Source: Ardenticatenaceae bacterium
GTDB taxonomy: Bacteria > Chloroflexota > Anaerolineae > Promineifilales > Promineifilaceae
DNA: 64,000 nucleotides
Assembly (NCBI GenBank): GCA_011525915.1
Contig: WYBM01000015.1
Location: 310,001-374,000 of the forward strand
Direction of reading: 5' to 3'
The notes under the pieces were generated by a model. The model had not been told where the DNA came from. It was given only the letters and a program-made list of their open reading frames with translations, and searched no databases. The translations under genes were made by a program, and so were the position numbers. Positions 44,765-53,647 of this stretch are shown piece by piece; the stretch's first letter is position 1; each line of letters starts with the position of its first letter.

Positions 44765-47700
44765 CTACCGTATCTGCAAAATCATTCCTTCGCTTCGTCC
44801 AAACACGTCGGGGGAAAACTCCTGCCGAGCAGTCGCAGGAGGTACTTGAAATGTGCCAGGCATGGTAGTTTGCAAGTAATAGGTGTATTGGTAGGCGCCG
44901 GCTGGCAGTGATACGGCCGTAAACCGAACCTTCTCATCAAGATATTGTATTTGATTGAAGTACCACCAGCCCCAATATCCGTCCATATACTGTTCCTCTA
45001 AATCGGTGCGTTGAATGTTTCCCTGGTAGAAGGAGGCCGTGGTGGCCAGGTTCGGATCGAACGCTTCTGTGCCCGCCGGAAGCGGGTCTTCAATAATGGT
45101 ATAGAGCAAATTAGTGGCAGCAATGACCGTCAATTCTACCCGGATCTGTTCGCCCAGTGGGATCTCTGAAATAGGCTGGCAATCCTGTTCACAGTCGGCA
45201 AGATAATAAGTGCGTTGTACGGTAATGCCCCGATCAACGGCCGTTGCTTCTCCCGCAGGTAACAGGCTGTTCAAGAAGGCGGCATAATAAAGACGGCCGT
45301 TCCCCTCTCCATGCTCAAAACTCAAGAAATTCACGACTTCTCGTGGCAAATCAGTCAGGGGCAAGGTCATTTCCACCCTTTCGGCACTGTCTTCTAGCGT
45401 AAAACTGCCACTGGTAACGGCCGTGTCATTTAATTGCACCGAATAGGCATAGTCTGGTTGCAATTCGGCCGCCGCTGTTAGCCAATCGGTTAAGGCTTGC
45501 ATCGTCCAGGCCGTTTCGTGAGGGGTAGGCCAATAGCTAGCGGTGCGAGCGGTCATCAGCCAGCGCACAGCCTGGGACAAAAGAGGGGAATCCGCTTGAG
45601 CATGAGTCAACGCTTCTACAACCATCGCTGTGCCGCGAATATCGCTGCTTAAGCTGCTCCATATCTGGTTATTATCCTCCCAGTGTGCACCCGTTGCGCT
45701 GATGACCACCTCTTCGGCCAGGTCGGCTAACAAGGCTTCGGTGTGGGAGCCATCATCTCCATTCAACTGGTAGGCCCTTACCATTAACGCTTTAGCATAG
45801 GGGGACAAGGAATCCCGGTGAAGATCAAATAAAGCATCCAGTCTGGGGATGACGTTTTTATGGTAGGCCAGCACATAAATGAAAAAGGCTTGCCGTGTAA
45901 CTGCGCTCCTTTCCTTTAGACTGATCGGGGACACAAGTATCTGATGGTCCAGATACATTATGGCCTGGTTAATGGCGGCTTCACTAAAATTGGTATAGCC
46001 CAAGGCTTGTGCTTGAAGGACCGCCAGGGTAATGGAGGCGGTCAAAACGGGGTCACTATCGGCACTCCCGCACCACCCCCATCCGCCATCGGCTTTCATC
46101 AGGGCCAGCAGACGATTCAAATCGGCCGTGATGAGGCTGTCGAGTTGAGCCGATAGCGCGTCATCTTCAAGTTTCAACTGCGCCAAAGCCCGTGAAACGG
46201 TCACATTTGCCAGCAGTTGATTTCCTAATTCATGGGCGCAAGCAGAACGGCCGTTCACCAAATGGGTGCTCTCCAGTGCATCCAGCAAAGCCGCGGCCAG
46301 AGAAGGGGTAAGTTGCAAAACCATTTCCCCGTCGGTGACGGTTTCTGGCAAGAAAATGGCCTCTACTGCCTTCCCTGGTTCAGCCAATACTCCAGAACTT
46401 CCCACCACATCCAACGTTTTGTAATGGATAACCGGAATGATCTGGTCAGGTGCAATTCCGAATGTGGGTTTGGTGGCATCACTATAAGTGCCAGCCGAGG
46501 CCAAAAAGGTCAGGTCTACAAATGCCACATCTTCTACTCGTACTGGCCATTGCACGATTCCGCTGTCACCTGGGGCAATGGCGATGGCTTGTTCAGCCTC
46601 AGTCAGCAGAGAGACGCCGTCCGCTTCCAGGCGTGCTGTGCCGCTCAAGGTTTCGGCCGTATTATTGTGTACAGTTGCGCCGAGCGTGATCTGATCGCCA
46701 ACGGTAAAAAAGCGCGGCGTCATAGGCCGTATGAGCAAGGGCTTGCTGACAACAACGTCGGTGCTGGCCTGTCCCACCAGCGTGCCCTCCAGACTGATGG
46801 CTTTGCTACTCAACCGCCAGGTGGTGGTGCTGTCGGGCAAGGAGATAGCCACACTGGTCTGCCCATTCTCATCCGTGGTAAGGTTCCCCTGCCAATAAGC
46901 CGTATCAGGAAAATCACGGCGCACTTCTCCTTCCAGGCCATACGAATCTGCACCAGACAGGCCGAAATCGCCATCGTCGCCGCCGCCACCACCACCGTAT
47001 CCCTGCTCGGGAATGATGATAGGCAAACCTTCAGCCGAAATAAACAATCCGCCACCTAACTTACTACGATATGCTTGTTCCGCATAAAAGACATCCAGAA
47101 TAGGAGGAGAGTTATCCGGCTTCAGGCTTAACACGGCTAAATCTACCAGCGCCAGTGAAAGATTAGCCTGAACTGGCTGCCCCAAATAATCTGTCACGGC
47201 AATGTCATAGGTAACAGTATCACCGGGGGACAATTGTGTGTTTTGCGGGGTCAGGGTGAGGGTCAACTCTAATTGCTCGGTAGAAACCGGCAGGTTTACA
47301 ACGCCACTCTGGGCATCGGCGAACTGCTGCCCCCCGTTTGTGCCCCGCACGGCAACGATGGTCACATAAACGTTTGGGGCGTATTCGGCCGTAACCGGAA
47401 TTTCTAAAATTTGGCTGGTACCGTTCAGGGTAACGATCTGTTGCTCAACGGTGACGCCTCGTTCGATGGTCATCCAGGCGGATACGGTTTCGGTGAAGGG
47501 GGATTGCACCAAGATATGGGCGGTATCGCCGGGTGCATAACTGTCCTGGTCGGCTTTCAGCGTCAGGCCACGGCTGTTGGCGCCACCCCAGACCGTAACG
47601 GGATCGCTGGCGTAAAAAGTGGTGGTAGCAGTGTAAGAACGGCCGTTGGGGTCGGTGGCCACGGCCGTGGCCACATAGGAACCGCCTTCTGGGGGCACAA

Positions 47701-50700
47701 ACAGAACGGGGGCGTACCCCAGTTCATCGGTCGTAACCGTGATGGTGGTTACGGGCGTATCTACTGGTTCCCAAGTGGTGTAATGATAGATGCCGGTTGT
47801 TTTACGCATCCATTCGCGGCGAACAATGGTGACAGACACAGGGGTATTGGCTGCCTCGTTGTCGTCCCAATCTACCGTTGTCACATTTAAGCGCATGTCT
47901 TGATTAGCTCTGTTGACATAGGATGCCGGTTTGATGTGGGCCAGCGTTTCGGCCGTATAAAGGCGAATCGTGCTAAATCCGGCTGTGGGCAGCTCGCCTA
48001 CCCCGGAGACAACGGCCATCACTGTCACCCATTGGTCATTTAAGGCGTCTGATGATAACACAGTAGGCACGGGGATGGTCAATTGCCCCTTGCTATTGGT
48101 TAAACCTTCTCCCGAAGGTTCCGGCTCGCCACAATAATTTCGGGCTGTATGTCCCCTGCCATAACAGGTGGCCCATTGCACCGGCAGGTTAGCTGCTGGG
48201 CCGCCAAAGTAATAGGTGGCGGTAACGGCGGCAGTTATCTCTTCGCCGATTAATGCTTGCAGTTTCTCTGGGGAAACCATTACTTGGAATTCCGGCTTGC
48301 GGTATTCGGCCACTTCAAAAAACACACCCGGACTCGAATTAAAACTAATCTGAACGGCTATATCAAAATCCTCAACATCGAGGCGATATGTCCCCACCGG
48401 GGCATCGTTCGGCAATATAAACTGACCAGTAAGGGTGCCATTTTTATCCAGAGCGATATTCTCTTGGAAATAGATGGTTTCGTCTTGATAGCTCAACCAA
48501 CTCTCGACTATCATAGGCAGGGTGGTCAGGCTGGTTGGCTTGTAACGGCCGTAGTTCGTATCCCGCACGATGCCCCGAAAATAAACGGTATCGCCGGGGC
48601 GATAAATGGGTCGGTCGGTGTAAAAATAGGTAGCGTACGGCCGTTCATGTTGACCAAAAAATCTATTACCCCAATCCCTATAGGCTACGCCATAACCAGG
48701 CTGGCCAGAGGCATTGCTCACTACCAACACCCTTCGCAAATTCAAGTCAGGGCTGACGAAAGGAAAAGATGCAAAACCGTCAGCGTCGGTAACGGCCGTT
48801 CCCTGTAACTGTCCCGTTTCATCATAAAGCGTCACGGTTCGGCCCGCGGTGGGAGAACCTGTTGCCAGATCCGTGGCCCAAACATACACGGTATCAAACG
48901 TCTGTTTGATCATAAGATTTGTATCGGCCACAATGAGAACAGCCCGCTCGTCTTGCCACCGTATTGGCTCCGGTATTTCTGGAGATGTGGCTTCCACAAA
49001 ATAGACCCCGTTTGGCAATACACCACCATCTGCCATAAGAATGTTTTCAATCGTCACTCCATTAAGAACGGCCGTGTTTGTAAACGCCCAACTTCGCAAA
49101 GGTTCTGTATCCGGCGCGTAAACGGGCAGGTTATGGTAAGAGTCAAACAACAGCCCAAACGGCAGCCCGGCATTGTAAAGATTCACTTCAGCCTGGGAGA
49201 TGTTCCGGTAAATCAAGTCAACGGCCGAAGGAAAACTACGGCTCAAATACCCTACATCCCGATTACTCGGCAAATTCAAATGCAACAGCGGTGATTGGGT
49301 GGGCGTACTATATTCAATGGTGTAATCCTCACCCAAAGTATTCCCGTAAGGGTCAGCCACGGCAGCCAACAAGGTAACGGTGTATTGAGTACTGGGAGCA
49401 TGGATGAAATAAATAGCTAAACGAGAGCCTACCTTTCCGCTGGAGTAGTCTATAAATTCGCGGTAGGTGTAGTCCAGGCCATCAGGCGCAGGCTGCACAA
49501 CAATATGATCCGCAAAGCTATCTGGATTCATCGGTCCGGCAAATGTAACGTTTGGTAAACCATAAAACAGGTCCTCTTCGGTGACTAACTCACCATTCCG
49601 AGGTTCCGCACTGACCACCTTCGGGAAAGGGTATGACCGAAAATTGTGCCGGTATTCTTCGGCCAACATCGCCTGTCCATTGTCCGACTGAGCCGAGGTT
49701 TCCACGATCAAGGCGTATAACGTTTCCAGGGGTAACGGCCGTTGTGGCGTCACCTCCACCACACGATGATCTTCGTCCCACTCAAAGCTTAACCCTCCGG
49801 GGGCGGCTGGGTCGAATGAAATAGCGGCTTCTGTTGAGGCGGTATCCATTGGCGTGTTAAACGTCACGGTGATCGTGCCGTTTGGCGCCAGGTCTGGCAC
49901 ACCTTTTTTCAGGCTAATGTCAGTTACGGCTGGGGCTTGCGTTCTGAATGCCCAGTTATAGGTTTCGGCCATAGGGCTGCCCGTCAGACCGGCAAAACCG
50001 GCCGGTATCTCCACTTCATAAGTTGTGCCTCCCGGCAAAGGTTCAGCGGGCGAGAAACGGTAAATGGTGGTCGAGAGCCATTCACCTTGCCCTTGTATTG
50101 GCGGGTTAAAAAGAAGGGGGTGGGGCAATTCGCCTTGTCGGTCAGTGGGTGTTAGTGGAACAACCGCACGGTTAAAGATGACGGTCACGGCCGTGTCTAC
50201 TTCAGCCTCACTGTTATTCACTGGCATTACCTGCGCCACTGTCAAAAAACCAACTGGTCGCACATTCAAACTGAGTGGTTCACGCAATTGCAGCTTGTTT
50301 TCGCCAAAGGCCTGTGAACCGAGCCGCACCTGATAATTGTGCTGCCGATTTAAATCTGTAGGTGTAAACATCACCGTATCAGGCCGCGGCCAGGAAAACG
50401 ACCCTTCCAGGTGCTCGTCCACACTATCTGCCCGAGCAAAGAGAAAAGCCGACTCTACGGAAAGCTTGTCCATAGGTTGGTCAAAACGAATGGTCACAGC
50501 TCCATCCAACGTCAATTCCCCGCCTGGGGCGGGGCTGGTGTAAACCACCTGGGGCGACCAGGGCAGCAGGGTAGGTGTTGGTTCGGGGGTAGGCGTAGAA
50601 AATATAGTTGGAGAAGGGGGAACGGCCGTCGGCGTTGGGGAAGGGGGAACGGCCGTCGGCGTTGGTTTGAAATCAGTGAGGCATCCCGTCAACAACATGA

Positions 50701-50737
50701 GAATGATAAGGATGGGAATCAAACGTGATGAGTACAA
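44765..50737 (-). CDS. Alpha-2-macroglobulin-family lipoprotein (YfaS/YfhM-like), thioester lost
   Basis: TTG start at 50737 with AGGAGG six bases upstream. 1,990 residues: lipoprotein signal (IPILIILMLLTGC), Pro/Thr linker, several MG domains with Ig-like Ig/Big5 (VxVxFNxPMD) repeats, an A2M core (YFYTDRPIYRPGDTVYFRG is the MG marker; YWQGNLTTDENGQTSVAISLPDSTTTWR is the A2M domain), thioester-domain helices and the receptor-binding end. Bacterial A2Ms trap attacking proteases at the cell surface. The usual CxEQ thioester is replaced by C1500-A-H-E-L-G-N-Q, so covalent trapping is unlikely, as in YfaS. It is convergent with the recombinase gene. E. coli relatives pair with PbpC; none is seen here. 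Confidence 0.85.
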   Translation of the reverse strand: MYSSRLIPILIILMLLTGCLTDFKPTPTAVPPSPTPTAVPPSPTIFSTPTPEPTPTLLPWSPQVVYTSPAPGGELTLDGAVTIRFDQPMDKLSVESAFLFARADSVDEHLEGSFSWPRPDTVMFTPTDLNRQHNYQVRLGSQAFGENKLQLREPLSLNVRPVGFLTVAQVMPVNNSEAEVDTAVTVIFNRAVVPLTPTDRQGELPHPLLFNPPIQGQGEWLSTTIYRFSPAEPLPGGTTYEVEIPAGFAGLTGSPMAETYNWAFRTQAPAVTDISLKKGVPDLAPNGTITVTFNTPMDTASTEAAISFDPAAPGGLSFEWDEDHRVVEVTPQRPLPLETLYALIVETSAQSDNGQAMLAEEYRHNFRSYPFPKVVSAEPRNGELVTEEDLFYGLPNVTFAGPMNPDSFADHIVVQPAPDGLDYTYREFIDYSSGKVGSRLAIYFIHAPSTQYTVTLLAAVADPYGNTLGEDYTIEYSTPTQSPLLHLNLPSNRDVGYLSRSFPSAVDLIYRNISQAEVNLYNAGLPFGLLFDSYHNLPVYAPDTEPLRSWAFTNTAVLNGVTIENILMADGGVLPNGVYFVEATSPEIPEPIRWQDERAVLIVADTNLMIKQTFDTVYVWATDLATGSPTAGRTVTLYDETGQLQGTAVTDADGFASFPFVSPDLNLRRVLVVSNASGQPGYGVAYRDWGNRFFGQHERPYATYFYTDRPIYRPGDTVYFRGIVRDTNYGRYKPTSLTTLPMIVESWLSYQDETIYFQENIALDKNGTLTGQFILPNDAPVGTYRLDVEDFDIAVQISFNSSPGVFFEVAEYRKPEFQVMVSPEKLQALIGEEITAAVTATYYFGGPAANLPVQWATCYGRGHTARNYCGEPEPSGEGLTNSKGQLTIPVPTVLSSDALNDQWVTVMAVVSGVGELPTAGFSTIRLYTAETLAHIKPASYVNRANQDMRLNVTTVDWDDNEAANTPVSVTIVRREWMRKTTGIYHYTTWEPVDTPVTTITVTTDELGYAPVLFVPPEGGSYVATAVATDPNGRSYTATTTFYASDPVTVWGGANSRGLTLKADQDSYAPGDTAHILVQSPFTETVSAWMTIERGVTVEQQIVTLNGTSQILEIPVTAEYAPNVYVTIVAVRGTNGGQQFADAQSGVVNLPVSTEQLELTLTLTPQNTQLSPGDTVTYDIAVTDYLGQPVQANLSLALVDLAVLSLKPDNSPPILDVFYAEQAYRSKLGGGLFISAEGLPIIIPEQGYGGGGGGDDGDFGLSGADSYGLEGEVRRDFPDTAYWQGNLTTDENGQTSVAISLPDSTTTWRLSSKAISLEGTLVGQASTDVVVSKPLLIRPMTPRFFTVGDQITLGATVHNNTAETLSGTARLEADGVSLLTEAEQAIAIAPGDSGIVQWPVRVEDVAFVDLTFLASAGTYSDATKPTFGIAPDQIIPVIHYKTLDVVGSSGVLAEPGKAVEAIFLPETVTDGEMVLQLTPSLAAALLDALESTHLVNGRSACAHELGNQLLANVTVSRALAQLKLEDDALSAQLDSLITADLNRLLALMKADGGWGWCGSADSDPVLTASITLAVLQAQALGYTNFSEAAINQAIMYLDHQILVSPISLKERSAVTRQAFFIYVLAYHKNVIPRLDALFDLHRDSLSPYAKALMVRAYQLNGDDGSHTEALLADLAEEVVISATGAHWEDNNQIWSSLSSDIRGTAMVVEALTHAQADSPLLSQAVRWLMTARTASYWPTPHETAWTMQALTDWLTAAAELQPDYAYSVQLNDTAVTSGSFTLEDSAERVEMTLPLTDLPREVVNFLSFEHGEGNGRLYYAAFLNSLLPAGEATAVDRGITVQRTYYLADCEQDCQPISEIPLGEQIRVELTVIAATNLLYTIIEDPLPAGTEAFDPNLATTASFYQGNIQRTDLEEQYMDGYWGWWYFNQIQYLDEKVRFTAVSLPAGAYQYTYYLQTTMPGTFQVPPATARQEFSPDVFGRSEGMILQIR
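50613..50665 (-). repeat. 27-bp tandem repeat in the lipoprotein linker
   Basis: A 26-base unit at 50613-50638 recurs at 50640-50665 and encodes the TPTAVPPSP linker repeat just after the lipobox. It allows length change in frame (27 = 9 codons). Each copy contains ACGGCCGT. Confidence 0.85.
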
Positions 50738-50853
50738 GGGCTTCCTCCTAGAAATTTAAACAACAGCACAATCTCAATTGTAACATAATCGGGATTAATG
50801 TTTTCCTGGAGAACTGTACGTGATGGGATTTGTAATGTTACCCGCGCCCCAAA

Positions 50854-51396
50854 TTACAGGGTGCCCTGGTTGATTGGTAACTGATCAATGCCCAGAGCGC
50901 GGTAGCGGGCCTGCATCTGCTGGTAATCTTGAGAGGCACGGCCGATCCACGCCAGAGCGGCACCGCTCAGTTCTTTTTTTACCTGCGCCGGCACACCCGC
51001 CACCAACACCCGGTCGGGCACGGTCATACGTTCCGCCAAAACGCTGCCAGCGGCCACCATCACTTGCTGGCCTACTTTCACAAAGGGCAGCACGGTAGCG
51101 TTCATACCAATCACCGTGCCCTGACCAATGTCGCACCCCTCCAGTACGGAATTGTGCCCTACGGTCACATTATCATGGATGATGGTAGGTGCGCTGTCAA
51201 AGACATGGATAGTCACATTGTCTTGAATGCTGCAGCCAGCGCCAATGCAGATGGGGCCAAAGTCACCACGGATAACGGCACTGAACCAGATAGAGGTATT
51301 ATCCCCCACCACCACATCACCTATGAGGACGGCCGTGGGGGCTATGAACACATTGTTACCCAGCGTTGGTTTTTTCCCTTCAAATTCGATCAGCAT
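50854..51396 (-). CDS. paaY: PaaY-like hexapeptide (gamma-carbonic-anhydrase fold) protein
   Basis: 180 residues of left-handed beta-helix hexapeptide repeats (VLIGDVVVGDNTSIWFSAVIRGD) followed by a C-terminal helix. Metal-site histidines (VTIHVF, IIHDNVTVGHNSV) are present. PaaY is a thioesterase-like member of this fold in phenylacetate operons, thought to release dead-end CoA esters and free CoA. It is the last gene of the paa operon, 4 bases after an enoyl-CoA hydratase. A generic gamma-carbonic anhydrase is the alternative; context favours PaaY. Confidence 0.78.
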   Translation of the reverse strand: MLIEFEGKKPTLGNNVFIAPTAVLIGDVVVGDNTSIWFSAVIRGDFGPICIGAGCSIQDNVTIHVFDSAPTIIHDNVTVGHNSVLEGCDIGQGTVIGMNATVLPFVKVGQQVMVAAGSVLAERMTVPDRVLVAGVPAQVKKELSGAALAWIGRASQDYQQMQARYRALGIDQLPINQGTL

Positions 51397-51400
51397 GAGA

Positions 51401-52186
51401 TTACCGGCCCTTATACGTTGGTTTTCGCTTTTCGCGGAAGGCCTGCACCCCCTCCTTATGATCGTCGGTCTTCAGGAGGATGCTTTGGGCCAGCCCTTCT
51501 ACCATAATACCCGATGTCTGGTCCATGTTGGCGATGGTATTGATCAGCTTTTTGGCCATGCCTAGTGAAACGGGAGCGCGCTTGAGCAAGGTATGGGCAT
51601 AATGGTATGCTTCGGCCGTTAATTGTTCTGGGGGCACTACCTTGTTCAGCATGCCCATGGCCAGCGCGTCTTGAGCTGTGTACATGGTGCCCATCCAGAT
51701 GAGCTCTTTGGTACGGTGGGCGCCAATGGTGCGAATTAGGCGAGCGGTGCCGCCAACACCGGGGATCAGGCCAATGGCGTTTTCACGAAAACCCACCGTA
51801 GCTTCCGTACTGGCCAGACGAATATCACAGGCCAACGCCAACTCCAGTCCCGCTCCCGTCGCCGGCCCATTGATGGCGGCGATGACCGGCTTTTCCAGCG
51901 CTTCCAGATCATCAAAGAACTTGATCAGGCGGCGGCTGTGGGCGCGGAAGAGCGGCGTCTGCCATTCTTGCTCAAAGTGGCTCATGTCGCCGCCGGCGGA
52001 AAAACCCCGGCCAGCCCCGGTGAAGATAACCACTTTGACAGCCTCGTTAAAAAACAGGTCTTCCATCAATATGGTGAAGTCCAGGCGCATGGCCATATTC
52101 ACCGCGTTTAACACATCTGGCCGATTCAGGGTGACAAGGGCGATGCCTTCTTCGTTAATCTCATAGAGTAAGGTCTTCAGTTCCAT
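51401..52186 (-). CDS. Enoyl-CoA hydratase/isomerase (PaaG/PaaF-like)
   Basis: ATG 52186 (after GAGAGGACC) gives the family-standard 261 residues; the 22-residue upstream extension overlaps the zinc-ribbon gene. Crotonase fold: NRPDVLNAVN, oxyanion-hole segment TGAGRGFSAGGDMS, NGPATGAGLELALACDIRLA and IPGVGGTARL. The usual catalytic Glu pair of hydratases is not obviously complete (ENAIGLIPGVGG in place of PEVxLGxxPxxGG). An isomerase of the PaaG type, converting the ring-1,2-epoxide to oxepin-CoA, is therefore plausible. It overlaps the upstream gene by 26 bases, inside the paa operon. Confidence 0.8.
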   Translation of the reverse strand: MELKTLLYEINEEGIALVTLNRPDVLNAVNMAMRLDFTILMEDLFFNEAVKVVIFTGAGRGFSAGGDMSHFEQEWQTPLFRAHSRRLIKFFDDLEALEKPVIAAINGPATGAGLELALACDIRLASTEATVGFRENAIGLIPGVGGTARLIRTIGAHRTKELIWMGTMYTAQDALAMGMLNKVVPPEQLTAEAYHYAHTLLKRAPVSLGMAKKLINTIANMDQTSGIMVEGLAQSILLKTDDHKEGVQAFREKRKPTYKGR

Positions 52187-52397
52187 GGGTCCTCTCGCTG
52201 GTTTTGGGGGGTGGTTCACCAGATTCAGGCTCTTCCCAGCGCACCGCCTCAAAAATGGAGTGACAGGTGCGGCAATAATATTGAGAACCGATCAGGGTTT
52301 GCCCAAAAAGGGAGAATAGTTCATTGTCGGTAGAATGGCAAAATGGGCAGGCCACCTGGCCGGCTTTGTTTTTAGCCGATTCCTGGGCAATAGACAT
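52161..52397 (-). CDS. Stand-alone zinc ribbon matching the PaaD C-terminus
   Basis: ATG 52397 shares one base with the paaC stop codon (TGATG), giving 78 residues. It has CPFCHSTDNELFSLFGQT ... YYCRTCHSIFEAVRW, the same spacing as the C-terminal zinc ribbon of full-length PaaD proteins (CPxCGS...FGST...YRCxxC..PF). In this operon the DUF59 half of PaaD is encoded separately at 53644-54045. The two genes therefore appear to be halves of PaaD, the factor needed to mature the epoxidase. Confidence 0.75.
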   Translation of the reverse strand: MSIAQESAKNKAGQVACPFCHSTDNELFSLFGQTLIGSQYYCRTCHSIFEAVRWEEPESGEPPPKTSERTHGTEDLTL

Positions 52398-53140
52398 CAG
52401 GCGATCTCCCGGTAGGCAGCCTGCCAACCAGCCCAATCGAGCTGACTGGGCGGGATGGTCAGGCCATGTTTTTGCAATAGAGGGGTGACCTCATCCAGCC
52501 AGCTCTGGCGCATTTGGGCGGGCGGGGCGTTTAAGATGCCCTGGTTATATAACGCCATGACCGTGTCATCGTCATCAGGTCCAAACCAGGCCACGGCCGT
52601 ACCCCAAAAATGATCCAGCGATGCCTGCAGCCTTCCCCGTATGTCTGGGCCCATGCGGGACAGTTTGGCCAACCAACTGTCACCAAAGATGCGATGAAAT
52701 TCCTCTTCTTGCAAAATCTTGGCCGTGCGCCCCTTCAGCGGGCCATAGGCCGAGTCACGAGTTGCCGCCACGGCAATGGTGGTGGCTCTGTCCAGCAGCA
52801 CGTTGACGGCAATGACATCCAGCCAGGAAGGCCAGGGATCATGCAGCTGGTGCGGGCAGTAGTAATCGTCGCGCGCTTCCAGGTCATTTTCAGCGCCAAT
52901 GCCTGGTGGCACCCCAGGAAAATCTTTCAAGATGGCGTAAAGACTGCGGGCGTGGCCCAATTCATCCTGGGTCATGGCTGAGGCGCCCACGGCCGCTTCC
53001 AACGCCGGGCCGCCATTCACCCACTCTGAGGTGCGAATGCCGATGCGGTGTTTGGTGTCTGCCAGGGATAACCCCCACTGCAGCAAGGCGGCAGCGGCAC
53101 GGCCGTCCAGCTCTTCCACACGCTGGTAGGTGGCTGTCAT
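52397..53140 (-). CDS. paaC: Phenylacetyl-CoA epoxidase subunit PaaC
   Basis: ATG 53140 overlaps the previous stop (ATGA) and gives 247 residues; the long upstream extension is out of character. All-helical ferritin-like fold with remnants of a diiron site (MTQDELGHARS, ILQEEEFHRIFG). In the characterised E. coli complex PaaC is the structural partner of catalytic PaaA. Here the EEExxH and DELGH motifs are well kept, so a diiron role should not be excluded. It is next to the PaaB-like and zinc-ribbon genes. Confidence 0.85.
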   Translation of the reverse strand: MTATYQRVEELDGRAAAALLQWGLSLADTKHRIGIRTSEWVNGGPALEAAVGASAMTQDELGHARSLYAILKDFPGVPPGIGAENDLEARDDYYCPHQLHDPWPSWLDVIAVNVLLDRATTIAVAATRDSAYGPLKGRTAKILQEEEFHRIFGDSWLAKLSRMGPDIRGRLQASLDHFWGTAVAWFGPDDDDTVMALYNQGILNAPPAQMRQSWLDEVTPLLQKHGLTIPPSQLDWAGWQAAYREIA

Positions 53141-53334
53141 GGGCTTTTTTCCTTCTGGCGAGGAATGACCTGAATCACGGCCGTCTCTGGAAAGGCAATG
53201 ACCTCCAGCCACTGGCTGCCTTCAGGTATGGTCGGTTTTTCAGCGGCATCTACAGTCACGGCCGTGACAAACGCCAGGGGCTGTGCGTAGGCGGTACGGC
53301 CGTAGATGTGGTAGGTGTTTTTTTTCTTGCTCAT
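53137..53334 (-). CDS. 65-residue protein, possible diverged PaaB paralogue
   Basis: A small beta-rich protein whose stop overlaps the paaC start by 4 bases. Its first part (YHIYGRTAYAQPLAFVTAVTVD) lines up with PaaB of this operon (YEVFAKFNREEPLHHVGNVIAD) and its end (WLEVIAFPETAVIQVIPRQ) with WGWQEMIIVPRREI. It may be a second PaaB-like subunit or bridging peptide. The similarity is weak and judged by eye. Confidence 0.55.
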   Translation of the reverse strand: MSKKKNTYHIYGRTAYAQPLAFVTAVTVDAAEKPTIPEGSQWLEVIAFPETAVIQVIPRQKEKSP

Positions 53335-53343
53335 AACGTTTGT

Positions 53344-53442
53344 CCTGGTATCAGTTTTCAGTCATCAGTGTTCAGTATTCAGAACGGGTCAACCTGTGGA
53401 TATAGTCTACTGAACACTGGTTACTGACTTCTGATTACTGAA
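53344..53442. repeat. CAGT/ACTG-rich palindromic intergenic repeat, copy 3 (inverted)
   Basis: In reverse orientation it reads TCAGAAGTCAGTAACCAGTG, TTCAGTAGACTAT, ... GAAAACTGATACCAG, almost the same as copy 4 at 57,322. Its edge overlaps the end of paaB, so the TAA stop and last codons of PaaB (VQ-stop) come from the element. It separates paaB from the next gene by about 100 bases in an otherwise overlapping operon. Confidence 0.8.
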
Positions 53443-53647
53443 CGGCCTTCAGGGTTATAATCTCCCGCCGGGGGACAATGATCATCTCCTGCCAGCCCCA
53501 TTCATCATACAAAGTGTAAGCGTACATGGTGGCCAGATCAGGGTCGTCGGCAATGACGTTGCCAACGTGGTGCAGCGGCTCTTCCCGGTTAAACTTGGCA
53601 AACACCTCGTAAACATCCCCTTCAGCTGTTGTCACTAGTCCGCTCAT
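53435..53647 (-). CDS. paaB: Phenylacetyl-CoA epoxidase subunit PaaB
   Basis: 70 residues starting in an ATGA overlap with paaD. YEVFAKFNREEPLHHVGNVIA, then ARMYAY-type helix (DLATMYAYTLYDEW) and MIIVPRREII, are the PaaB pattern. PaaB bridges PaaAC heterodimers. It is shorter than E. coli PaaB (95), lacking C-terminal residues. The last codons and stop lie in a palindromic repeat, so the gene end may have been changed by insertion. Confidence 0.78.
   Translation of the reverse strand: MSGLVTTAEGDVYEVFAKFNREEPLHHVGNVIADDPDLATMYAYTLYDEWGWQEMIIVPRREIITLKAVQ

Noticed and set aside
46232..47059. Plus-strand 275-codon frame inside the alpha-2-macroglobulin gene
   Set aside because: Antisense shadow of conserved A2M sequence; no start signal or recognisable protein.
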